Part shown: positions 20,601 through 33,538 of the stretch, in pieces
How the letters are laid out: each line of letters opens with the position of its first letter
Position numbering within the stretch: the first letter of the stretch is position 1
Assembly (NCBI GenBank): GCA_011800805.1
Contig: MPNW01000534.1
Span: 103,918-158,492, forward strand
Reading direction: 5' to 3'
DNA from: Hirudo medicinalis
Lineage: Eukaryota > Annelida > Clitellata > Hirudinida > Hirudinidae
DNA: 54,575 nt
The notes under the pieces: model-generated
What the model was told of the DNA's origin: nothing
What the model saw: the letters and a program-made list of their open reading frames with translations, nothing else
Databases searched by the model: none
Translations under genes and position numbers: made by a program

Positions 20601-23600
20601 CATAAATTAAAGAGTAGCATAAGTCGCATCTAGGATTACCGAAGACCACAGAAGACAATAAAACATAGACATGTGACACCTCCCTTCCAAGTATTGAGTT
20701 TAGTCAAAATCATATCAAATGGGTGGCTTGGTGTGTCTTACACATCTGGATGTAAATGAGCATTTCTCCTCTCAAAAAAGTGCTGGTTGATGAAGGGCTG
20801 TTGGAATTTCCATCTGACTTGATACGTTTGCAGGGTCTTCAGTGCCTTTTACGATCATTTTCAATCCAATTGAGCTAACACTGGTGATGATATCGATTTT
20901 GCTCTTTTTGATGGGATTTTTAACCACTTGTGGCAATGGCTTTTTGCTCAGAACTCTTGACAATATAAAATAATGTTATGCAACAATCTCAGTTAAACTA
21001 CTCCCAGTACTCACAGAAGATTGTTTACTCCATAAGGCTTTGGCTTCACAACTGTTTTCCTCACTTTCATTTGACCAAGTTAAAGGTGCTATGACTTCTT
21101 AAAAGATGCTCTGCATAGTGGAGCATACAGTTGAACAGACACCTTTTAGATAGGACCAACACAGAAATCCACTAGAGAAAAGATTAAGTTTCAGACAAGT
21201 AGATTAACCGGAGCAACGAAGACAAACTGGAGTCTGCAAGAGAAATGCTTGAGTGTATTGATTGTTTCCATTCTGAATTTCAGATAAGATCATAATCTGA
21301 CAAGGAAGTAGTAGATCTTTTTGAATTGGTTCAAACCAAGAGTTTAGAGACTAAACTTAGGCCTCTGAGGAAGAGTTACTCTACTAAAATTGATTGCTTT
21401 ATATGATTAGTTATCCAAAAGTTAGCTTTTAAATGGAATACGGAATAGGCACCTGAAAGCAGCAGATACTGATCTTGGCAAAGCCGGAGATTAGATAGCA
21501 TTTGATGTTTTGAAATTTATAGCTGAATGGGTCTTCCTAGAATCTCTCCCAATCCTCTCACTAAGTCTACAATTGTTTCTCACACTGTATGTATAGCTTC
21601 ATGCTAGAGGAGCTTTTCCAAACTGAAACTCATAGAGAATTATTTGTGACCGTCATAGAAGTGAATTTTTTAATATTGCTTAAAAATTGAGATATTTCCT
21701 ATAAAACATATTGATTAAACTTTTGGCAAACGAATGGTTGGAAAAATATTTTCTGATCCATTATTAAAAATAAGCCTTGAAAACTTGAGTAAAAAAAAAT
21801 GTAAATGTAGTTCATTTATATAGCGCCATATGCATAGTGTCAGAGGCGCTTTTTAACCATTTATATAGCGCTCCTTCCCAAGGGCGCTTGTGGCAGTGCA
21901 GGCCGAGTTTCGAACACGACACATTACGACTGTTGCCATTACCGCCGTATGCAGGAACGTAACCCANATTTATATAGCGCTCCTTCCCAAGGGCGCTTGT
22001 GGCAGTGCAGGCCGAGTTTCGAACACGACACATTACGACTGTTGCCATTACCGCCGTATGCAGGAACGTAACCCATTCGGCCAACCTGCACCCACGTACC
22101 CCTAAGTAAACTTGCTCTTAGCATAACTTACCATAAATTGCCAATATATTCAATAAAGAATGGCATTAAATTGTAGCTAAAGATGAAATGGATTAATGAA
22201 GTTAAATTAATGCACATTAAATATGTATTAACTATTTATTCCAAACTGTTTTAGGATTTTCTCAAAAAGACATTGATGAAGTGAAGAACATTTTTGTGGA
22301 TGTTAATCTGTATTTGCTACTGCTCACTTTCTTTGTTTCTGCATTTCATGTGAGTTTTTTTTTGAGGGTTTGCAGTATTTGTATTAGCAAATTTCCATAT
22401 TATCTTATTTCCATTGGAGCATATTTCTATTAATAATAGTAGGGTATCACTTGCTTTAGGACATGCAATCCATATATATATAATCATACAGTGATCTGGT
22501 CTCTGCTCATATCACTTGAAGATGTCCTTGCAATATGCTATGGCCACTCTTAATAATAGCCTAATTGAAAAAAAAATTGATTGTTTGATGTATGTGCTTT
22601 GTGAAACTATTTTATTTATACAAATGTACATTGTTTTATCCAAAATGAAATTGTTCACTTGAAATGCTAATAATTCATTAATTGTTTGGGGATTCACTTT
22701 TGAAAGTATGCAAAAAATTGAGGATTACAACTAATACTTGTTTTTTATAGCTGCTGTTTGACTTCTTGGCTTTTAAAAATGATATAAATTTTTGGAGACA
22801 AAGAAAGAATATGGTGGGTCTTTCAACAAGAACAAGTAAGAAACAACCAAATAAATTATGGTTTTATTATAATAAGCAAATTCAGTAGAAGTAACACCAT
22901 TGGGAAATCTAGAAGTTTTCATTCTTTCAACGTTATGTAACCTTGATTTATTAATATTTATACTAATTTATGCTTTTATTAAGAGTTTGAGCAGTTTTGG
23001 TGTCTTCAGAACCTATGCATATATATTCATGAATAATTTATAACCATCAACAAACTAGATGTTGATAGTGGCTCTGGTTTATGCTGGCTGCATGCAGCAC
23101 ACATGTGTCTGCAATGTCCCGCTTGTAGTGGGCTTTTTGGCATCTGTTGTGTTTGCTGGATTTACAACTGTGTCATGTGTGTGAATTTGAAATTTGATTA
23201 CAGTGTAACTGATACAGTTTTTGTGTGAGCTTTCCACATTTGTTGTGTATCAAAGATTACTAAAAAAATTTTGTAAGACTCAACAATGGTGCAGTCAACA
23301 GCAGAAAATTAAACATAGAAGAACTGACAAATTTTAGAATTTTTTTCTAAATGGTTGGAAATTGTGGCCTAGATAATTCAGGAGTTTTGATGCATTCATC
23401 TATGAAGAGAATTACTCAGAGATTATGTTTGTCACAAATCATTCATAGCTGCAAATTACATCCTTGTTGGAGAAAGTTCAAGTTGGGAAATGACATTCCA
23501 TTTCATCCGTATCATCACATTCCAATAATACAATTTCCTTCTCCTCTTGATATTCCAGTTAGAGATGCTTCTGCAGGTGCTGTGCCAGCTTCAGTTCCAT

Positions 23601-26600
23601 AATCTTTGAAAATAGTTTCAGTTAGAAGCGATGTCATTGAGGTAGAGAGATTAAACACTGCCTTTGTATTCTCAGATATAGGGGCACTCAAAACTATTGG
23701 CTCAATGTCAGTTACATTTTTATGTTGCAAGAGTTGCGTTTGAATTCTTATACTATAGAATAGATTTTTTGAATTTTTTGAAATCATTTGAATTTAAACA
23801 TTGAAACTGATGTGATTATAATGTCATACCTTTCTGTGAAGCAATGCAATGTTGCAATATTGGTTTAAACACATAAATTTATCATTATGGTAGCTTTTTT
23901 AAACTGGCTTCACCAGTCAATTTTATATCCCATATTTTACAGTCCAATTTGAAGGATGTCAATAATAAAATTAATTGTAATGGATAAAATAGATGACTTC
24001 AGAATTCTTTGTAACCTAATGTAGGAATTTCACGTGCCAGAAGCCAGGCTTAACACACTTGTCTTCACCACAATCTTGTAACATAGTCAACTAAAAATAT
24101 GTTTATGTGTTTATTTTTTTTTTTCCATCATCGCGTCGAGACTCACTGAATATGTGTTGTCCAACAAGTACATGGATACATCAATCCAGAAGGGAGGCGT
24201 TCCTGGCTGCATCGAGCACTCCTCCATGATTTGGGAGGCTATTCAGAGAGCTAAGAAGCGCCGACTGAGTTTGTACATTGTATGGCTCGATTTGGCGAAT
24301 GCTTACGGATCGGTGCCACACCAACTCATATGGAAGACGTTGGAGACTCATCATGTGCCGCGCCACGTGGTTCAAGTTATTCAGACATATTTTGACGGTT
24401 TCATGATGAGGTTCTCCACCAAGACGTACACAACTCTTGAGGTTGGTATTGCGATGGGGTGCGCGATATCCCCCTCCCTTTTCGTACTAGCAATGCGGTC
24501 GGGTCTAATGTTCCAGAGGCGCATTTAGGTAAGGGTTTGTACATGCCTTCGTTGAAGGCGTTCATGGATGACACCACCCTAGTGATGAATAGAAGACCCG
24601 TAGTCCAGAACACTCTGGATACATTCANNNNNNNNNNNNNNNNNNNNNNNNNNNNNNNNNNNNNNNNNNNNNNNNNNNNNNNNNNNNNNNNNNNNNNNNN
24701 NNNNNNNNNNNNNNNNNNNNNNNNNNNNNNNNNNNNNNNNNNNNNNNNNNNNNNNNNNNNNNNNNNNNNNNNNNNNNNNNNNNNNNNNNNNNNNNNNNNN
24801 NNNNNNNNNNNNNNNNNNNNNNNNNNNNNNNNNNNNNNNNNNNNNNNNNNNNNNNNNNNNNNNNNNNNNNNNNNNNNNNNNNNNNNNNNNNNNNNNNNNN
24901 NNNNNNNNNNNNNNNNNNNNNNNNNNNNNNNNNNNNNNNNNNNNNNNNNNNNNNNNNNNNNNNNNNNNNNNNNNNNNNNNNNNNNNNNNNNNNNNNNNNN
25001 NNNNNNNNNNNNNNNNNNNNNNNNNNNNNNNNNNNNNNNNNNNNNNNNNNNNNNNNNNNNNNNNNNNNNNNNNNNNNNNNNNNNNNNNNNNNNNNNNNNN
25101 NNNNNNNNNNNNNNNNNNNNNNNNNNNNNNNNNNNNNNNNNNNNNNNNNNNNNNNNNNNNNNNNNNNNNNNNNNNNNNNNNNNNNNNNNNNNNNNNNNNN
25201 NNNNNNNNNNNNNNNNNNNNNNNNNNNNNNNNNNNNNNNNNNNNNNNNNNNNNNNNNNNNNNNNNNNNNNNNNNNNNNNNNNNNNNNNNNNNNNNNNNNN
25301 NNNNNNNNNNNNNNNNNNNNNNNNNNNNNNNNNNNNNNNNNNNNNNNNNNNNNNNNNNNNNNNNNNNNNNNNNNNNNNNNNNNNNNNNNNNNNNNNNNNN
25401 NNNNNNNNNNNNNNNNNNNNNNNNNNNNNNNNNNNNNNNNNNNNNNNNNNNNNNNNNNNNNNNNNNNNNNNNNNNNNNNNNNNNNNNNNNNNNNNNNNNN
25501 NNNNNNNNNNNNNNNNNNNNNNNNNNNNNNNNNNNNNNNNNNNNNNNNATGCGAGGTCCTATTCAGACCGGCCGTCATGCTGTAGGTTGGAACCACTTCG
25601 CAAAATGGTCTGAGTCCTGCTCAGCGATTAGAGCAGAGCTTATAATCCGAGAGAGAAGGAGGGAAATGGAGAGTGGGCGAGTCACAAAGGCAGTGCAGCA
25701 GTCACAGCAAGGTAGATGGACCACGTGGGAGGACGTGGTTCAGCGCTTCATCAGTTGGAATGAGATATGGAAGATGTCTCCATATCGATTAGCCTTTGTG
25801 ATAAGATCGATCTATGACCAATTACCTTCTAGAGACAATTTGCGAAGGTGGGGTTTGACGGAAGATTGTAAATGTGAGCTCTGCGGCGAATCCGAGACAC
25901 TCCATCATGTGCTCTCAAATTGCAAATATGCCCTCGACAACGGTCGATACACGTGGCGACACAACAAGGTCCTAAAGGAAGTGGTAGAAGCCACCAAAAT
26001 GGCGGTAGCCAGAGCAAATTCTCGCAAGATTATATTGCAGCGGAAGGTATATTTCTTGCGAGAGGGCTTTTCACTACCCTGCAAGAAACACAAATTCCCT
26101 TCGAGAAGAGACATTCTCGCAGAGGCCAATGATTGGACCGTTGCAGCCGACCTCGAAGGATTGAGGGATAGCGGCAGGAGGCCGGATGTTGTCCTCGCAT
26201 CGTCGTCGTCAGATGCTTTCATTTTGATAGAGTTGACGGTACCGTGGGAGGATAGGATCGAAGCGAGTAATGTGCTGAAAACGGAGAAATACTCTGGTTT
26301 AGCGAAAGATCTGGAGGATANCTCAGTTTGCATTATATGGTATCGACTTGCAAAGGTCGCCGTCTTTTAGTCGATAACCATATAATGTGTGCAGTGGATG
26401 TATGCAATAGATGGATGCGGATGTAGATGGTTTAAGTAGGGTAATAACAGACAGGGACACCCGCCTGATCAACGGTTGTGGCCCACCCCCCGAGAACGTA
26501 AGGAGTTTGGGCCGAAACGTTCGGTGACGGGGGCACTCCTCTGACGATTCCCTGTCGGTACGCTCCGCGGTAGGAGTTTCTCATTACTTATATCTCAACA

Positions 26601-29600
26601 ACAAGTGGAAACTAGTGGTTTAATTGGATCTGGTATTGTTGGTTCAACGTTTTTAAAATTAACGTATTGTTCTAGAAAATGTTGTATAACCTGAACAGAA
26701 AGGAAAGGACTAATGGCTTATCAACTAATCAACATATGATACACCATTAGCCTTGACATTGTGTGGGTTTGTGAATAGAATAGTAGTGAGAAATCCAGCT
26801 CCATCTGTGAACATATGCAGTTCCCTAATACTCCAGCTTTCTGATGCTGCTACTTTGAGGATAGCATGATTGAAGGTGGTTGTAGAGAACTTGTCGTGAT
26901 GCAGTTCATTGCTTACTACCAGATACTAATATTCTCCATTGTGGTCATAATAGCAGCATGTAAAGTTATTGCATTGTTACCCAGTAAGCTAACATTTTCT
27001 TTCTGCTATTTAGCATCAAAGTTTTCTGAAAGTCTGCCTGCAATACAGTTTCATTTTCTCTCAAATTTGTTTTTAAACCTATAATTTGTTACAACAGAGT
27101 TTTGGCTTGACAACCTCTTCACACTTTACTCATATTACAAAAATTCAAAGTCTGCATTTTCATCCAATTTTGACCATTCATGTTGCGTCAGTTATGTGCG
27201 ATATAATATATATAAACATATTGGCTTTTTTAATACAGCATTTCATCTGCCTATCAGAAATCCTCAGAGAAAACCAAAACTTTAAAATATTTGTTGCAAT
27301 CTGCCATAGTTATGTCAAAATGTTGTAAAAAAAAAAAAGGTAACTGATGCAATACTACATTTAGAGTGCTATATAATCCTTATATATCCTTATCATGTAC
27401 CAAACTGAATTTGCAGATGTGTGCTAACATTTCAATTCACAGCATACTGACTTAAGAAACAAATAACTTATTTGGCTTTGTATGTGATAGTATTTGACAT
27501 ACTCCTCAATTAAAACTTTCATACATATAAAATGAAATTGGTGTACGAAAATTGCACTGCTGAAATGTCTGCTATTGAATCGGACAAGCATGAAAATCTA
27601 AACTTAAAAGCACTACATTTTACACTTAGAACATTAATGAAGAGAATTAGACCAAAAAATTATACCTATAGCTAAAATAATGTTTTGGAATCTTGGTATC
27701 GTTTTTCATGGAATTCGCCAATAATGAGGTCATTTGTATAGTGCCAAAGGTTTCATCATCAGGGAAGAGTTTGGTTTTCAAGTTGGATATGAAAAGGCCC
27801 AATGATTCTGAAAAGCTGGGGTGAGTGGGGAGATTGTTCCTCATCTGAGGGAGAGAACTTGAAGGAGTTGTCTTCTAACTTTGTACTCAGAATGTTGAGG
27901 AAGTTCGAGGAACTTAACCTCCTCGTATGCAAGTACAGGGAGAGTGTTGGCCAATAGCGTGATGTTCCTGTGCTCAGGACCATGTGTGCCAGCAAGGCTA
28001 CTTTGAATTTGATCCTGTCTCTATCTTTGATTCTGTTTCTCTGGAAGCCAGTGAAAAGATTGCATTGCATCACCTCCAATGATGTTTGATGTCATTTGCA
28101 TGCAGGTAGCATTTAGAGATAGGGTCACTGATTGGGGAGGTATTATGCTTTGAAGCGGACGGGCCTGAGAATGGATCCTTGTCAGCTAAACACAAATTTT
28201 TTTAAGCTGAAGGTCATCTTGGTGAATGATGTGATGCTGTCTCATTTTATAGTAATTGTGAGCATCAAAATAATCCTCCAAAAGATGTCAAGCCTACATG
28301 ATAACACCCAAAAATTCATGGAGTCGAATACACATCATAAATTCTGAGTTCAAATTGATAACACAGATATATATTCAAAATATTCTTGCATGTATCCTAT
28401 AACTACAATTAGATCACATTCAACTATGAATCTTTTGCTCATTTTGGCTGCCCCACACATTAGTAACATAATGACCTGAGGAATTTTAAAATTTTGTAAG
28501 GAAAATGGGTAACATATCTGACAGTATCGCACAGCTATGTTTGGTTAAACTGAGTGATATGAACATTAAAAAAATAGTGAGAATATCTAAAACATTTCTG
28601 ATTCAGTTTAGGTGGACCATGTTAGACTTTCTTGGACCAGATACAAAAAATGAAAACATTCAAATTTAAAGGTACAAATTCACCCAATACTTCAGAGATC
28701 ACCAACCTTGATGGGTTCCTTAGTTTACAATGTACTGGGATATCAAGCAATATTGTTATGAGCAATACCTTACAGGAATATCTGGAAAAGGAAGGGATGT
28801 TCTGGCTGGTGAGGAGAAATGTGTGGTATAAAATTAAAATAAAACTTTTTGTATTCTTACCCCCCCCCAGTTTTTGGTTTGATTGAAGTTTCTACATTTG
28901 ATTCTGATGTGCAAAAAATTATTGGTAGCACAAATATAGCATTTGTAGGCATGCAGTAAATTATTTTCCATAAATGATAGCTGTAAGATAAACCATGAGA
29001 TGACTATTGCTAGGCACTCAAAATGATGCTCATTAATGATGATCTCTAATGGATGAAAGCTATCAAGTTGGAAGAGGTATTAAGCTTTTGGGCCAAACAA
29101 AAAATGAGAAATACAAGAGATTAAGAAAGTCAACCATTGGGTTATTCCTAAGTCATAGGACCTAAGAGATTGAAATCCCACTATTTGAACCCATTATCAG
29201 AAATAAGATTACATTTAAAAAATATTGCTACTATTAGCTTTGTGGATGCCTGCCAAGCTGAGCAATGACCTACAGACCCCTCTTGTATCTCTGAATCAAG
29301 AAATGCTTGACACAACTGATTGTTGGCCAAGTGACAGGCAAAAGCCAACTCACAGGCAGCGACTTTTGGTACCTAACCCAGCCTCATGACCCTGCTGCCC
29401 GCAGTCGGCTTTTGTCCGTCACTTCTCCAACTACCGACATAACTTGGTCTAAAAGCTACATTATTGCTTACAAGATTACAAGGTATGAACTTAGGATTGT
29501 ACAAATACATGTTGGAACTTTTTCAAACTGGATCTTTCTCATATTTTACTTATTTAGATATAAGATTTAGAGATCAGATAACATGTACATTATGTGAAGC

Positions 29601-32600
29601 TATTCAACCTATTCTCCAGCTTATTATTTGTAGATTTGCTAAATGACATAAGATGCATGTCCTTTGGTTGACATCTTCACATTTCTTCTACAAATAATTT
29701 ATATTGTTGAATCAGATATTTAAGTTCAAAATGCATATGCAATGCAATGATTTCTAAACAAATACTTTCAGTGGAATGTGATGTTAGATAGATAAACATA
29801 AAAATTATAATTTTTACATTATTAAGTAAAATAAAATTATTTGATGTTTTCAAAAAAGCTATAAAATTTTAAAACGATTTCCTTTCGTTCTAGTGGTCTG
29901 GAGGTGCTTCTCTACATTCATTATTTTCTTGTACTTGCTTGATGAACAAACCAGCATGCTAGTACTTCTTCCAACAGGAATAGGACTGTTGATTGAGGTC
30001 CATAACCCAATTATAAATGTATATAAAAGCCTCATTATGTTATTTACGAAATCATTGATTTTTACTTAGATATGGAAATTGTTAAAAGCATTTAAAATCA
30101 CTTTTAAATGGGTAGACTGGAAGCCCAAAATGGAGGTATTGTTCTACCAAAATAGCCCTAAGTAAAACTGAACATAATTGATTCATATAAATCAATTGCT
30201 GATTTCATAGTTTGGGAGTATAGATGACAATGAGGCAGAAACAGAAACATTTGATGCCCAGGTTTGACCTCCATCCTGCACCTTGTTAAGCTCAAGTTTT
30301 CACTTTGTTCTTTTTTTTAAGGCAATGAAATGGCTTCTTTATGTTCTACATCCCCTAATTGCTTTTGGAGCAATATATTCTCTTCTATATACTCCACACA
30401 AAAGGTTGTTTTCACTGTTGTAAATTAATGTCTTTGCATGTATAGATTATTAAGGATGGTACTCTCACTTTGGGGTTCCAATCCATGTTGCCATCATGAG
30501 AGTCTTAACCATTAGACTATGTGGGAGCATGGTTGTTTTTGTTTGAATGGATTAGATTTTAATACCAGAAGTGGTTTTTTACCTGATCATCAGTTCTACA
30601 CTTTATTGCAGCTGGTACTCTTGGACAATACAAAGCCTGGCCAATGGTAAATATTTAGTAGATGACACTTTGACTTAATGTGGAAATTTTAAAAATTTTC
30701 TAGGAGTCTATGCCTTTGGGTTTATCTTCATGCTTCCTCAACTTTTCATCAATTACAAGGTTACATTTGGCATTATTAATGGAGTTTTAAATAACCCATA
30801 TGGTGATGAGTATTTTGGATGAAAGCTATCCTTAATTGGTGTCTTGAAAAGCATCTCTGTATGGTTGAGTTAGAAACTGGAGGCAGGCAGGGCAATCCCT
30901 CTTAATGGCATAAGATGTCGATTGGCCAGGATTATATAAAGAAAATTTGGTAGATATTAATAGTCAATTAAATTAATGCTTCCTTAATTTTATTCAATCA
31001 AAGGAAATTGACTTTTTGACAATCAAAGGAAGTTGTCTTTGATGGTCTGCATCTTGAGGGATCAAGGCACCAATACAACAAGTATTGGGAGAAGGAATGC
31101 ACCTAACTTAAGAGGCCAAGTAAAGGCTCACATTGTAACGAGGCAAATGCCAAACATATTTTTGAAGTAGTTCCGATTGCCACGTATGCAACCATCTTCT
31201 GCTGGCACCCCATCAAAATAGTCCAGGACAAAACAGCTCAAAAAAATATTTTAAAAAGTAAATTACTTACATTAAGTTAGTTAAATTTTGAGATTGCAGG
31301 CAATTTCACTTATATAATCGAAAGTTTCTATGTTGCCATATGCAAACCGAGGTTCTGCTCTGCAGTTCCGTAGTCGTCTTCCCAGTAATCTGGACCAATT
31401 CCACTCAGACAACTTTCCACCAACATTTCAAATGAATTTTGTTGTCAACCCTTGGAACAAAACTTAAAGTCAAAATCTTCTTGACATGGACACAAACATT
31501 TTCATTGTCACGATAGCAGTCTGCCAGATGAATTTCCTGCACTTTCCACCAAACATTGGTCAAGGTGGAAAGGGCATCCAACCAGTTGAATAGGAAACCA
31601 TGTCTAACAGCGTTTTGACTGGCTGCTTCAAAGTCTGCCATCATACCTAACCGCCAGTCTGTAAACTCATTGGCCAGTTTCGTAAAGAACGGGGTTTTTT
31701 GGGGAGCCGTTTTGACAGGGTGAATTTGTGTCAGTATTTTGCAGGCAAGCTATTTTGACAGGTCATATCTTTTGCCATGGCTGTAACAAAATCTTTATTG
31801 AAACATTATTGAAAATATTTAAATTAATAGTGAAAGTAAGCTGACTTACTGGAAAGTGTTTCTACATAATGCAACACATAATTATATAGAATGAGGAATT
31901 TTGAAGAAAAGAGAGTTCATCAGATGAGTTGGTGTGGAATAACATTGCATCAGCTAACAATGATGATGTGGCATTAATTCATGCAGTGGTGTTAATAGCA
32001 TTGCTTAGCTAGGATGATCTAAGCAGATTCTCAGATTTATTCAAATTTGTAGGTTTTATTTATTTATTTATAAGTTATTGTAGAACCAATATATTTCCTA
32101 GCAATGTCTTGATTTTAGTCTAATAATCTGATTAGAAATATCTTGTTTACATATCATTGACTCTTTCCACGTTTCTGCTTTATATTTCACATTTGATTTT
32201 AAGAAGATAAACACTTCTTGTAAATGTTACAGCTTAAATCTGTAGCTCACTTGCCCTGGAAAGCATTCACCTATAAGGTTATAAGACATTCTCACTCTGC
32301 AGAATAAAGAAGTGGCAGAAAACATGCCAGACACTATATGAAAATAACATTGATATATTTTCAGGCTTTCAACACTTTCATAGATGACGTGTTTGCCTTT
32401 ATCATAACTATGCCAACCGCTCATAGATTGGCTTGTTTCCGAGATGATATAGTTTTTGTCATCTACTTATGCCAAAGATGGTATGCATCATTCATTTTCA
32501 TATCTGATAAATTTCATGATACTGCTTCCATTTTTTTACAGGTTATACCCAGTAGACAAGAAAAGGGTAAATGAATTTGGTCAATCCTTTGGTCAAGAGG

Positions 32601-32638
32601 AATGTGAAAAATCCACTACTAAAAAGAAGACAGAGTAG
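17633..32638 (+). CDS. CLPTM1L: CLPTM1-like protein, multi-pass ER membrane protein
   Basis: Exons: 17633-17788, 17845-17942, 18039-18222, 18367-about 18487, 18563-18635, 20229-20346, 22255-22349, 22751-22836, 29894-29997, 30070-30135, 30211-30261, 30322-30404, 30612-30646, 30704-30759, 32233-32277, 32365-32480 and 32542-32638. The family works as a lipid scramblase for GPI precursors in the ER. Seen here: an N-terminal membrane anchor then [33 protein letters not shown]; the multi-pass core with [34 protein letters not shown] and [20 protein letters not shown]; then [18 protein letters not shown] and [13 protein letters not shown]. Two defects: no acceptor-donor pair keeps phase between exons 4 and 5, and exon 8 has one extra A in CAAAAG (about 22800) that shifts the frame before NMVGLSTRT. 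Both look like assembly indels rather than loss, because all later exons are conserved. Gene identity is very sure. Confidence 0.94.
18636..20228. other. CLPTM1L intron 5
   Basis: 1.6 kb. The part around 19080-20000 is less AT-rich and has a minus-strand open stretch (19533-19718) that may be old transposon coding DNA. I cannot assign it. Confidence 0.3.
20347..22254. other. CLPTM1L intron 6 with a SINE near its 3' end
   Basis: 1.9 kb. Holds a piece of a TTTATATAGCGCC repeat (21815-21855) and SINE sequence (21859-22100). The rest is without recognisable content. Confidence 0.4.
21859..22100 (-). repeat. SINE family A, variant type, artificially doubled
   Basis: On the minus strand: GTGCAGGTTGGCCGAATGGG (A box), GTGTTCGAAACTC (B box), GCCTGCAC, then CTGCCACAAGCGCCC and GGAGCGCTATATAAATGG. 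This sub-type differs in the body from the copies at 1 and 54448 but matches 35842-35965. A 108-nt stretch occurs twice, at 21859-21966 and 21968-22075, separated by a single N. That points to overlapping contig ends rather than a true tandem. Confidence 0.8.
24628..25548. other. Assembly gap, 921 N
   Basis: Run of undetermined bases inside the R2-like element, between the FMDD box and the zinc-knuckle region. Frames on either side appear continuous only because 921 is divisible by 3. Confidence 1.
26331..26387. repeat. Inverted repeat, 17/18-nt arms
   Basis: CATTATATGGTATCGAC at 26331-26347 pairs with GTCGATAACCATATAATG at 26370-26387 (one bulged base, 22-nt loop). It begins 10 nt after the single N at 26321, where copy 3 loses the coding sequence expected after LED. 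Confidence 0.75.
27722..28000. repeat. Diverged repeat shared with 43484-43640
   Basis: Starts TCATTTGTATAGTGCC, close to TCATTTATATAGCGCC at 21815. The later part (GGGGAGATTGTTCC) resembles 43570-43595 and 40420-40440. Family not recognised. Confidence 0.35.
30459..30530 (-). repeat. SINE family B, tRNA-like head (reverse)
   Basis: On the minus strand: GCTCCCACATAGTCTAATGG, TTAAGACTCTC, then GGATTGGAACCCC and GAGAGTACC. It has the same D-arm as 13748 and 51354. It lies in CLPTM1L intron 12, between exons 12 and 13. Confidence 0.7.
31316..31745 (-). mobile_element. MULE transposase fragment
   Basis: A frameshifted piece in CLPTM1L intron 14. It reads [21 protein letters not shown] then, in an adjacent stretch, [17 protein letters not shown] and TLSFVP, followed by IGRRLRN-like sequence and PRF. 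This is the order found in Mutator-like transposases. The conserved FP..IKGC..H segment is replaced and the catalytic set is not intact. Confidence 0.6.
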
Positions 32639-33538
32639 AATAAATAAAATAAATAGTGAACATGACAATTCATTCCACCTCTTGTACATGCACTCTACTC
32701 ACAACTTCAGTTCTTAATGTGTCAATTAATGATTTCCAAAATAATTAGGAAAAATTATTCTTTGCATTACTGTAGAATACTAACTATAAATTGTAATGAT
32801 CTTAGTAAATGGGTGATAAGATATCCACCCAGGCTCTTCGAGAAACCTCAGCTGGCCATAGTTCCACCTACCTTGCAATCAAATTGAAAAATGTGGAAGA
32901 TGGAAGCTTGTCAAACAAAATTAGTCATTGGTGATGCTCAAAACCTTTAGCTGATATTCATATTTTGTCAGATTTGGAACGAAAGGACAATTATTGGCCT
33001 AGGGATAACTTAATGGTTCATAAGCCATAATAACTACTACACATTCATATTTATTTTATGGAATATGACGATAAAGGTGAAACTGTTAAACTCTGATGAA
33101 CAAGATCAACCCTGATGCCACAGGAACTTGTTAACTGTGAAGATTGTTTGCCAGCAATATTGCTATGCCATCAAATCAAATATTTCATTCAAACTGTGGT
33201 CCACTGGAAATCAAATGATTCCATTCCAATTTGTAAAATGTTGTCAGCACAGAGATACAAAGCTTTATTTCTAATAACGGTGAAAATGTACACAATGATG
33301 CTCCTTGATTTCTAGATAATACTCAGCTCCACGATTAAGTTGTGCTTTCTGTCAATAAACAGATTTCAAGCTGTTGTGCATAAGTTAAGGCAAGCAAGAT
33401 TGAGTTGACAAACTAATTTGCAAATAAAGCTCACATTTAAACTTTTGACTGGAAGCTCAATAACTGCTGTTATTGTTATTACTAGTAACACAACTACATA
33501 ACCAAATAAGAGATAGCCCTAGTTTTGCATTTTAAAAA
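32639..33538. other. Spacer between convergent CLPTM1L and GOLGA7
   Basis: AT-rich. AATAAA occurs at 32639, directly at the CLPTM1L stop. A last GOLGA7 exon could lie here: a minus-strand stretch near 33440-33475 reads VIELPV, resembling the family's continuation after GLRV, but phase does not fit cleanly. Confidence 0.4.

Larger units (their letters stand above)
24115..26596 (+). mobile_element. R2-like retrotransposon copy 3, best preserved, with assembly gap
   Basis: 5'-truncated after a T-run. The RT part (24154-24627) keeps [15 protein letters not shown], motif [29 protein letters not shown] and, after a frameshift near 24500, the catalytic box [13 protein letters not shown] 921-N gap follows. 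The second part (25549-26320) has REVY-like [16 protein letters not shown], the zinc knuckle [25 protein letters not shown], and a restriction-like endonuclease with RRPDVV then [18 protein letters not shown], matching the PD...E pattern of such nucleases. A single N at 26321 interrupts the frame just before the expected C-terminal block. The 3' UTR (26455-26596) matches copy 1. This family uses its nuclease to nick DNA and prime reverse transcription there. Confidence 0.88.
22837..29893. other. CLPTM1L intron 8 (7 kb)
   Basis: Expanded by the R2-like copy 3 (24115-26596). The remainder (22837-24110 and 26597-29893) is AT-rich. 27722-28000 resembles the repeat at 43484-43640. No other gene is supported. 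Confidence 0.45.

Noticed and set aside
21859..22075. True tandem duplication of the SINE
   Set aside because: Copies are 100% identical and separated by a single N, which fits an unmerged contig overlap better.
24459..25613. A 384-codon open reading frame
   Set aside because: Most of it is the N gap; the real element frame is on both sides, and 921 N happens to be divisible by 3.
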